A stretch of 11,448 nucleotides of DNA from an uncultured Ruminococcus sp. (GTDB lineage: Bacteria > Bacillota > Clostridia > UBA1212 > UBA1255): NCBI GenBank assembly GCA_902782885.1, contig CACZOW010000164.1, positions 1 to 11,448 on the forward strand. The letters are read 5' to 3'. The position numbers were made by a program, and so were the translations under genes. The notes beneath the pieces are model-generated. The model made no database searches, had not been told where the DNA came from, and was given only the letters and a program-made list of their open reading frames with translations. Numbering within the stretch: the stretch's first letter is position 1; every line of letters starts with the position of its first letter. This document shows, piece after piece, positions 6,267 to 11,448 of this stretch.

Positions 6267-8840
6267 GTGACGCATTATAAAGTAAGCGGAATGAGCTGCG
6301 CTGCATGCAGTGCGCGCGTCGAGAAGGCTGTGTCGAAGGTGGAGGGCGTAGAGTCCTGCACCGTAAGTCTGCTTACCAATTCGATGGGTGTTGAAGGTTC
6401 CGCGACGCCGGAGGAGATCATTGCCGCCGTGGATTCCGCGGGATACGGTGCGGAGCTCATGAACGCGCCGGGAAGCGGCGATATTTCTGCACGGGGCGGC
6501 CGTTCAAACGGACCGAATGCCGAAACTGCCCGCGATCCGCGGGAGGACGCGCTCAAAGACCGGGAAAGCCCTGTTTTGCTGCGCAGGCTGATAGTTTCCG
6601 CCGTGTTCCTGCTGCTTTTGATGTATTGCTCGATGGGGCATATGATGTGGCACTGGCCGCTGCCCGCGGCGTTCGACCGGCCCGTGTTCATGGGTATCGT
6701 GCAGATGGCGCTTGCATCGATCGTAATGATCATAAATCAAAAATTTTTTGTCAGCGGTTTCCGGTCGCTTTTCAAACTGGCGCCGAATATGGATACGCTT
6801 GTGGCTCTGGGTTCCGGCACGTCGTTTATATATTCGTTCGTACTATTGCTCATTATGGCAGATGCGTCGGGACGCGGCGATATGGAAACCGTAATGCGGC
6901 TGCATATGGATCTGTACTTCGAGTCTGCGGCAATGATCCCCACGCTGATCACTGTGGGCAAGCTGCTGGAGGCGAAGTCAAAAGGCAGGACCACCGATGC
7001 CTTGAAAGGGCTGTTCAAGCTGGCGCCGCGCACCGCAACGCTGATAGTTGACGGCGAGGAGCGCACGGTTAATATTGAGGACGTTAAAGTAGGCGATATA
7101 TTCGTTGTCCGGCCCGGCGACAATATACCGGTCGACGGCATCGTAGAATCCGGCAGCGGCGCGGTCAACGAAGCCGCGCTCACCGGCGAAAGTCTGCCCG
7201 TGGAAAAAACTGAGGGCGACGGCGTTTATACCGCCACGGTCAACACCACGGGCTACATGAGATGCCGCGCCACGCGGGTAGGAGAAGACACGACGCTCAA
7301 CCGTATCATCAAAATGATGTCGGACGCCGCGGCAACAAAGGCGCCTCTGGCCCGGATCGCAGACAAGGTATCGGCGATCTTCGTCCCGGCAGTGATGGGG
7401 ATAGCACTGCTTACGCTGGCAGGCTGGCTCATTGCCGGGCGGGCGTTTTCATTTGCGATCGCGCGGGCAATAACCGTTCTGGTCATCAGCTGCCCCTGTG
7501 CGCTTGGGCTCGCTACTCCGGTAGCGATCATGGTCGGCAGCGGCGTGGGCGCCCGAAACGGTATTTTATACAAAACCGCCGCATCGCTGGAAACGCTGGG
7601 CCGCGCCAAACTTGTAGCTCTGGATAAGACCGGAACCGTAACAAAAGGAGAGCCCGCGGTCACCGCGTTGATCCCGCTCGCCGGGACGGATGAGCGCACG
7701 CTGCTCACACTGGCGGCGGCGCTGGAATCGGGCAGCGAACACCCTCTGGGCAGAGCGGTGGTGCAAAAGGCGCGGGAGAGCGGCCTTGAATTGCCCGAAA
7801 TATCAAATTTCAAAGCATTGCCCGGCGCAGGACTTTCGGCTGACCTTCCGGAAAGGTATGGCGGATTTGACGGCCGCGAATTATGGGGCGGCAGTCTTAG
7901 ATTTATTGACGGCAAATTCGGATTGCCCGAACCGCTTAAAGCGGAGGGCGCGGCGCAGGCCGAAAAAGGCGCCACTCCTCTGGCCTTCGTGTGCGGCAGT
8001 ACTGTGCTCGGGCTGATCTGCGTGGCGGATACGATAAAAGACGATTCGGCGAAAGCGGTAGCGGAACTGAAAGAAATGGGGCTTACCACGGTAATGCTGA
8101 CCGGCGACAACGCCCGCACCGCCGGATATATCGCAAAAGAAGCCGGTATCGACGAGGTGTTGTCCGAAGTGCGGCCGGAGGGCAAGGCAGCGGCAATAAA
8201 TGAATTGACCGCGCGCGGCAGGACGGCCATGGTAGGGGACGGGATCAACGACGCTCCGGCGCTGGTGAGCGCGGACGTGGGTCTGGCTATCGGTGCGGGG
8301 GCTGACGTGGCAATCGACGCCGCGGACATCGTGCTGGTGAACAGCAGACTGTCCGACGCTGCCGCCGCGATACGGCTCAGCAAAGCCACGATCCGCAACA
8401 TTTACGAGAATATGTTCTGGGCATTCATATATAACCTGGTCTGCATTCCGCTGGCAATGGGAGTATTCGGTCTCACTATGAAACCGATGTACGGCGCGGC
8501 AGCAATGAGCCTTTCCAGTTTCTGTGTGTGTATGAACGCGCTCCGGCTGAATCTGGTCAAACTTCACCGGAAAGGCAATGAGCGGAGGCTCGGAACGGCA
8601 GGACCGAATACGTCGGCAACACGAATGGAGGAAGATAAAATGACAAAGATCCTGAATGTAGAAGGCATGATGTGCATGCATTGCGAAGCGCGCGTTAAGA
8701 AAGCGCTGGAGGCGATTCCCGGAGTCGCGGAAGCGGTGCCGGACCACGAGAAAAACATCTGCACCGTTACGCTGAACAGCGACGTTCCGGATGACGTGCT
8801 CAAAGCGGCGATCGAAGCGCAGGGATATACGGTAAAATGA
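6267..8840 (+). CDS. copA: Cu+-exporting P1B-type ATPase with C-terminal CopZ-like domain
   Basis: Pumps monovalent copper out of the cytoplasm using ATP. An N-terminal metal-binding domain (1-64; GMSCAAC with C11 and C14) precedes eight expected membrane segments. Visible motifs are TGES (306-309), the transport CPC (409-411), the phosphorylated D453 in DKTGT, the HP motif (492-493), TGDN (612-615) and GDGIND (657-662). YN (722-723) and MSLSS (747-751) in the last two membrane helices mark the Cu+ subgroup. The pump ends near residue 770; after a 20-residue linker a second heavy-metal domain follows (792-857; GMMCMHC, C803 and C806), which looks like a complete CopZ chaperone. The GTG start at 6267 has AAGGAG 11 bases upstream and lies 16 bases after the aldolase stop. 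No CsoR or CopY gene is in the window. The lipoprotein gene overlaps its stop by 4 bases. Confidence 0.95.
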   Translation: MTHYKVSGMSCAACSARVEKAVSKVEGVESCTVSLLTNSMGVEGSATPEEIIAAVDSAGYGAELMNAPGSGDISARGGRSNGPNAETARDPREDALKDRESPVLLRRLIVSAVFLLLLMYCSMGHMMWHWPLPAAFDRPVFMGIVQMALASIVMIINQKFFVSGFRSLFKLAPNMDTLVALGSGTSFIYSFVLLLIMADASGRGDMETVMRLHMDLYFESAAMIPTLITVGKLLEAKSKGRTTDALKGLFKLAPRTATLIVDGEERTVNIEDVKVGDIFVVRPGDNIPVDGIVESGSGAVNEAALTGESLPVEKTEGDGVYTATVNTTGYMRCRATRVGEDTTLNRIIKMMSDAAATKAPLARIADKVSAIFVPAVMGIALLTLAGWLIAGRAFSFAIARAITVLVISCPCALGLATPVAIMVGSGVGARNGILYKTAASLETLGRAKLVALDKTGTVTKGEPAVTALIPLAGTDERTLLTLAAALESGSEHPLGRAVVQKARESGLELPEISNFKALPGAGLSADLPERYGGFDGRELWGGSLRFIDGKFGLPEPLKAEGAAQAEKGATPLAFVCGSTVLGLICVADTIKDDSAKAVAELKEMGLTTVMLTGDNARTAGYIAKEAGIDEVLSEVRPEGKAAAINELTARGRTAMVGDGINDAPALVSADVGLAIGAGADVAIDAADIVLVNSRLSDAAAAIRLSKATIRNIYENMFWAFIYNLVCIPLAMGVFGLTMKPMYGAAAMSLSSFCVCMNALRLNLVKLHRKGNERRLGTAGPNTSATRMEEDKMTKILNVEGMMCMHCEARVKKALEAIPGVAEAVPDHEKNICTVTLNSDVPDDVLKAAIEAQGYTVK
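8627..8631 (+). promoter_or_regulatory. internal ribosome binding site for the CopZ-like domain
   Basis: GGAGG lies inside the copA reading frame, 8 bases before the in-frame ATG at 8640 (codon 792). This spacing equals that of the best start sites in the window (XRE and ECF genes), and the site falls exactly at the boundary between linker and CopZ-like domain. Confidence 0.65.
8640..8840 (+). CDS. copZ: CopZ-like copper chaperone, probable internal in-frame product of copA
   Basis: Starting at the internal ATG, this frame gives a 66-residue protein of the size and sequence expected for a free CopZ: MTKILNVEGMMCMHC, a middle TVTLNS strand and a terminal EAQGYTVK. The two cysteines of GMMCMHC (residues 12 and 15 of the short form) would bind Cu+ and hand it to the pump. 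It shares frame and stop with copA, so it would be the same sequence as the C-terminal domain of the long protein. E. coli copA also yields a separate chaperone, by frameshifting at its N-terminal domain; here internal initiation at the other end is inferred from the ribosome site alone. Confidence 0.6.
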   Translation: MTKILNVEGMMCMHCEARVKKALEAIPGVAEAVPDHEKNICTVTLNSDVPDDVLKAAIEAQGYTVK

Positions 8841-9493
8841 GTGGGCGCGGGTTGAAACGACACGTAAGCGCCCGAAAAAACGGTGCGCGGCTGCCGCTGT
8901 GTTTTGTGGCAGTCTCCGTGCTCCTCGTGCTGCTGATCGGTCTGTCGGGCTGTACCGGTTTTTACGGTAAGAACGACGGGCTCAGCGGCTGTCTTTCGGT
9001 GCGTGTGAGCGACTGGAAGACCAGGGCTTTTGCCGCGGAATACTACTGGGACGGGTTTACGTCCGCAGAAACGCTGACGATCGATATCCCGGATGAGTAT
9101 AAAGGTACTCCGGTAACGGCGCTGGGCGGCTACATCGGCACCGGCGTGCCGACGCCGTTTACAGTCGTGCCTTCAACGAACAGTCAACTCGAATTGGATC
9201 ACGCGGATTTTGTCGTGCTCAGCCAGCTCGAAGACGACACGGTGATCAATTATGAGGAAATCTATTTTACGGTAAATATCGGGAAAAACCTAAAAGAGAT
9301 CAATTCGGTGATCCGCAGAAATATCCCGATACGCATGCCGGACGGAACGGTCACGGTCTACGAGATCGATTACCGTTTTAATTGTTCGGAGGAGAACAGA
9401 ACGTTTTATTCCCGTGACGGTATCCTGTATAACCGTTCCGACGACAAGCCGGTCGCCAAGCTTTATCAGTCCGGATCCGGTGAAGCCGGTTGA
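8837..9493 (+). CDS. lipoprotein with BspA-like (LRR_5-type) repeat features
   Basis: Predicted surface lipoprotein of 218 residues. It has a basic N-terminus with several Arg and Lys, a hydrophobic core LCFVAVSVLLVLLIGL (21-36) and a lipobox LSGC (36-39) with C39 as the lipidated residue. The mature part contains IPDEYKGTPVTALGGYIG (84-101), VNIGKNLKEINSVI (146-159) and FYSRDGILYNRSD (190-202), which resemble the degenerate strands of BspA-type leucine-rich repeats; only about two or three units are recognisable. The ATG overlaps the copA stop (ATGA, 8837-8840), indicating translational coupling with the copper pump. No copper-binding motif is evident, so a role in copper handling is not supported beyond position. 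The gene converges with the MocR-type gene, 7 bases from its stop. Confidence 0.8.
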   Translation: MSGRGLKRHVSARKNGARLPLCFVAVSVLLVLLIGLSGCTGFYGKNDGLSGCLSVRVSDWKTRAFAAEYYWDGFTSAETLTIDIPDEYKGTPVTALGGYIGTGVPTPFTVVPSTNSQLELDHADFVVLSQLEDDTVINYEEIYFTVNIGKNLKEINSVIRRNIPIRMPDGTVTVYEIDYRFNCSEENRTFYSRDGILYNRSDDKPVAKLYQSGSGEAG

Positions 9494-9546
9494 CCGCTTT
9501 TCAGCTCTGAGACTGTGACTGTGAAGTCTGTTGACCGCGTTTCAGC
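9480..9546. repeat. 26-bp imperfect direct repeat, 41 bases apart, at a convergent gene junction
   Basis: Copies at 9480-9505 and 9521-9546 match at 23 of 26 positions (for example TTGACCGC at 9490-9497 and 9531-9538). The first copy spans both the lipoprotein stop and the MocR-type stop; the second lies inside the last codons of the MocR-type gene. Between them is a GACTGT-rich stretch that on the minus strand encodes QSQSQS. A local duplication at the site where the regulator is truncated is the simplest reading. Confidence 0.75.
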
Positions 9547-10616
9547 CGGCGGACCCGGTTGACGTAGCGCTCGAATTCGCCCGAACGGATGAACTCGGCG
9601 AGTATCAGTTGTTCAAACGTCGGAACGGGGCAGGAATAGAAGCCGGAGGTCTCTTCGTAACGTGTCAGCATTCTTTCCGGCAGTACCATGTAGGATATTC
9701 GCAGCGACGGAGACAACGTCACGGAAAACGTATTCATATACACTACGTTGCCGCGCTCCGAGAGCGCGTACAGCGGGCTTGCGGGGCGGCGCATGACCGT
9801 AAATTCGGATTCGGCGTCGTCTTCAATTATGTAACGGCCCGGCGCGGAGGCCCAGTTCAGGTATTCGCGGCGTTTGCCCGCGTCAGCGGTTACGCCCGAA
9901 GGAAAGCTGCGGTACGGGGTCACGTGCAGCACGGAGGCGGAGGTGCGGGCGAGTTCATCGGACAAAATGCCGTTGACACCCAACTTGAGCAGCTCAAGTC
10001 TGGCGCCTCCCGCGCGGTAAATGCGGGCAATTTGCGAATAAGACGGCGACTCGACGCCGAAGATGCTGTCCCGGCCGAACAATCTGATCAATCTCTCATA
10101 CTGACAATCCGAACCGGAGCCGATTATGATCTGCTCCGGTTTGCAGTTTATGCCGCGGCTGCGCGCCAGGAAATCGCGCAGCGCCAAACGCAGTTCCGGA
10201 TGGCCGCGGTTGGGCGATCGTTCAAAAATATTTTCCTGGCGGCTGCTCAGCACCTGGCGCACCGTCTTTGCCCAGGTAGGGAAGTGAAATGCGGGGCCCG
10301 GAAGATCCAGCGCAGACATGGCTTCGGAATTCCGGCGCAGCGGGGTACGAGCCGCGTTGTCCGCCCCGTCGACCGGAGGCCGGAATTGACCGTCGTCATA
10401 ACTGACATAGTAGCCGCTGCGCTCGCGGGATTCCGCGTAGCCTTCCTCCAGTAGCAGCGCATACGCGTGTTCGACCGTGACGGGGCTTAGACCGGTGCTG
10501 TCTGATAGCGCGCGTTTGGACGGGAGTCTGTCCCCGTGCTTAAAAACGCCGGAAGCGATCTCGCCGGAAAGCTTTTTGTACAGTTTGATATATTCGGGCT
10601 CACGTGCGGAAGACAT
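9501..10616 (-). CDS. MocR-type regulator (GntR HTH plus aminotransferase fold), cofactor site degenerate and C-terminus truncated
   Basis: Probable transcriptional regulator of 371 residues; intact relatives usually have about 450-480. Residues 7-72 form a GntR winged helix (GDRLPSKRALSDSTGLSPVTVEHAY). Residues about 105-355 follow the aminotransferase-like effector domain (GSGSD 166-170, VESPSY 188-193, YIIEDDAESEF 262-272, TLSPSLRISYMVLP 300-313). The PLP lysine expected in TFSKTL is valine 299 (TFSVTL, codon GTG), the tyrosine of EDDYDSEF is A268, and the histidine of the TPSHxFPxG motif is arginine (TPYRSFPSG, 233-241). The protein stops after ERYVNRVRRLKRG with a QSQSQS tail, so roughly the last 90-110 residues are lost, including the usual carboxylate-binding arginine. 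AAGGAG (10624-10629, minus strand) lies 7 bases before the ATG. It is divergent from an ECF S component, as in PdxR-vitamin B6 arrangements. Confidence 0.88.
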   Translation of the reverse strand: MSSAREPEYIKLYKKLSGEIASGVFKHGDRLPSKRALSDSTGLSPVTVEHAYALLLEEGYAESRERSGYYVSYDDGQFRPPVDGADNAARTPLRRNSEAMSALDLPGPAFHFPTWAKTVRQVLSSRQENIFERSPNRGHPELRLALRDFLARSRGINCKPEQIIIGSGSDCQYERLIRLFGRDSIFGVESPSYSQIARIYRAGGARLELLKLGVNGILSDELARTSASVLHVTPYRSFPSGVTADAGKRREYLNWASAPGRYIIEDDAESEFTVMRRPASPLYALSERGNVVYMNTFSVTLSPSLRISYMVLPERMLTRYEETSGFYSCPVPTFEQLILAEFIRSGEFERYVNRVRRLKRGQQTSQSQSQS

Positions 10617-10642
10617 ATTCGTGCTCCTTGATAAATGTTGTC

Positions 10643-10648
10643 ATTATA
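10643..10648 (-). promoter_or_regulatory. -10 box of the MocR-type gene
   Basis: On the minus strand this is a perfect TATAAT, about 27 bases upstream of the start codon. No convincing -35 box sits 16-18 bases upstream; that space falls in the left half of the 10656-10699 dyad, so the promoter may depend on a bound protein or be weak. Confidence 0.5.
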
Positions 10649-10655
10649 TTAAATC

Positions 10656-10699
10656 TGGTATTATAAAAATATTGAAAACTGATTATTTCAATAATACCA
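10656..10699. promoter_or_regulatory. nested inverted repeats between divergent genes, candidate operator
   Basis: TGGTATTAT (10656-10664) is the exact reverse complement of ATAATACCA (10691-10699), and inside it TATTGAAA (10670-10677) mirrors TTTCAATA (10686-10693). The two right arms overlap by three bases, so the left side equals the right side with about 8 extra bases. The structure lies between the -10 boxes of the two divergent genes and would suit binding by the dimeric MocR-type regulator. Confidence 0.6.
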
Positions 10700-10714
10700 A
10701 AACAAGTATATACT
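10686..10714 (+). promoter_or_regulatory. promoter of the ECF S-component gene
   Basis: TATACT (10709-10714) is a good -10 box. The sequence 17 bases upstream is TTTCAA (10686-10691), a poor -35 that coincides with a dyad arm. This arrangement is compatible with regulation through the dyad. Confidence 0.5.
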
Positions 10715-10755
10715 AAAGTCAGTCCGAATGCAAGTCCGGACAGGAGGCGACTGAT

Positions 10756-11307
10756 ATGAACGAGACCGTTTCATTCAAAAACATACAAAACCGCACGTTA
10801 TGGATCTGCATCACCGCGTTTTTTATGGGCATCAACATACTCATGAGTTCGTACGGCATTCCGGTACCGGGAGGCCATCTGTACCTTAACGACGTTATTA
10901 TATGCACTGCGGCGCTGCTCCTGGATCCGATAGCGGCAATGCTGGTAGGAGGCATCGGAGCGTTTCTGGGGGACTTCTTCTTTTATCCTACGCCGATGTT
11001 CGTATCTCTTGTCACGCACGGACTTCAGGCGTTCATGATCTCGCTGATAGCGCACCGGATGCTGAAAAAGCGGCCGATGATCGCAGGGGCAGTCGGCGTT
11101 GCCGTCGGTGCGGTCATCATGGTGGTCGGTTATACACTGGGCCGTGCGTATATTTACAGTACGCCGGAATACGCGGTCATCAAACTGCCGTTCCAGATAC
11201 TGCAGGCTGCCGTCGGCGCAGTGGCCGGCTGGGCGCTGGTTTTCCCGCTGAGGCTGGGCAAAGTGTTTCACAAGCACGTCGGAATATACGGCAAAAAAAG
11301 CAGTTGA
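10756..11307 (+). CDS. ECF transporter S component (vitamin-type, possibly vitamin B6)
   Basis: Small integral membrane protein of 183 residues that would bind a vitamin and work with a shared EcfA-EcfA'-EcfT energising module encoded elsewhere. Hydrophobic segments lie at about 15-34, 46-68, 82-99, 108-130 and 142-165. The pattern PVPGGHLYLNDVIICTAALLLDPIAAMLVGG, split here as PVPGGHLYLNDVI (36-48) and LLLDPIAAMLVGGIGAFLGD (54-73), resembles the ECF riboflavin/HMP/pyridoxine-type S-component family. A21 and G25 in the first helix recall the small-residue motif used for docking to EcfT. An AGGAGG (10742-10747) sits 8 bases before the ATG. The divergent MocR-type gene suggests pyridoxine or a related vitamer as substrate; riboflavin, thiamine precursors or another vitamin remain possible. 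Confidence 0.85.
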   Translation: MNETVSFKNIQNRTLWICITAFFMGINILMSSYGIPVPGGHLYLNDVIICTAALLLDPIAAMLVGGIGAFLGDFFFYPTPMFVSLVTHGLQAFMISLIAHRMLKKRPMIAGAVGVAVGAVIMVVGYTLGRAYIYSTPEYAVIKLPFQILQAAVGAVAGWALVFPLRLGKVFHKHVGIYGKKSS

Positions 11308-11333
11308 CAATCGCGGGCACGGCGTGGTATACT
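11304..11333 (+). promoter_or_regulatory. strong sigma-A-type promoter for the gene at the window edge
   Basis: TTGACA (11304-11309) and TATACT (11328-11333) are separated by 18 bases. The -35 box overlaps the stop codon of the ECF gene. The transcript would start near 11340 and have a leader of about 97 bases. Confidence 0.8.
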
Positions 11334-11376
11334 TGTCAAGCGTTTTAGGTTGACAATGTTGCCGCACACGCCGCGG

Positions 11377-11418
11377 AATGCCGGCCGGAACGCAAAACCG
11401 GCCGGCATTATTATATTG
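11377..11418 (+). terminator. 12-bp perfect GC hairpin with T-rich tail in a leader
   Basis: AATGCCGGCCGG (11377-11388) pairs perfectly with CCGGCCGGCATT (11398-11409) around a 9-base loop, followed by ATTATATTG. It can end transcripts from the ECF gene, but it also lies between the 11304-11333 promoter and the ribosome site at 11423, so it could act as an attenuator of the next gene. Confidence 0.6.
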
Positions 11419-11436
11419 CCGAAGGGGAGGTACGCC

Positions 11437-11448
11437 GTGGAGCTGCAA
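11437..11448 (+). CDS. 5' end of a gene cut by the window edge
   Basis: A GTG start follows an excellent ribosome binding site, AGGGGAGG (11423-11430), by 6 bases, with a strong promoter about 100 bases upstream. Only four codons are visible (M-E-L-Q), so no product can be assigned. Confidence 0.65.

Noticed and set aside
7253..8401. Long 382-codon open frame on the minus strand opposite copA
   Set aside because: The composition is that of a shadow frame (Ser/Ala/Pro-rich), and the opposite strand carries every P-type ATPase motif.
9440..9540. A frameshift that hides the missing C-terminus of the MocR-type regulator
   Set aside because: The minus strand beyond the stop is the coding sequence of the convergent lipoprotein, and I find no aminotransferase-like sequence in the other frames near the junction; a true loss is more likely.
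11350..11378. Second promoter from the TTGACA at 11350-11355
   Set aside because: No -10-like sequence is found 16-18 bases downstream (the region is GCGGAA and similar).

Overview
The window looks like a chromosomal segment of a GC-rich, Gram-positive anaerobe of the Clostridia type (Bacillota). Three things suggest this: strong GGAGG-type ribosome binding sites with several GTG and TTG starts; vitamin uptake of the ECF type; and proteins whose closest remembered relatives are clostridial (the CCA enzyme, the MocR-type regulator, the XRE regulator with its C-terminal FAGGxLSEEDK segment). I cannot name the species. I see no tRNA, rRNA, CRISPR array, transposase or phage gene.

Layout. Positions 1-421 are AT-rich, non-coding and full of short repeats, ending in a sigma-A-type promoter (399-427). 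From 519 to 3970 a plus-strand group encodes a membrane-anchored M23 peptidase, a CCA tRNA nucleotidyltransferase and RNase Z. The last two both act on tRNA 3' ends and are 3 bases apart. After an intergenic region with a strong promoter and a perfect 18-bp dyad (4122-4139) come an XRE repressor and an ImmA/IrrE-type metalloprotease, a pair that usually works as repressor and anti-repressor protease. The protease gene is followed with almost no gaps by a threonine aldolase, a Cu+-exporting P-type ATPase and a lipoprotein, so 4712-9493 may be one transcript.

The other strand then carries a MocR-type (GntR plus aminotransferase fold) regulator, convergent with the lipoprotein and divergent from an ECF transporter S component. 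A long dyad lies between the divergent starts. By analogy with PdxR systems this pair may deal with vitamin B6. The window ends with a strong promoter, a 12-bp GC hairpin in a leader, and the first four codons of a new gene.

Three observations stand out. (1) The copper ATPase carries a CopZ-like metallochaperone as its C-terminal domain, and that domain has its own in-frame ribosome binding site and ATG, so one gene could make both the pump and a free chaperone. (2) The MocR-type regulator has valine where the PLP-binding lysine belongs, lacks other cofactor residues, and is missing the C-terminal part of its aminotransferase domain; a 41-bp-offset direct repeat sits at the break. (3) The CCA enzyme has lost the HD motif expected in its subfamily. 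No wholly unknown multi-gene system is evident.
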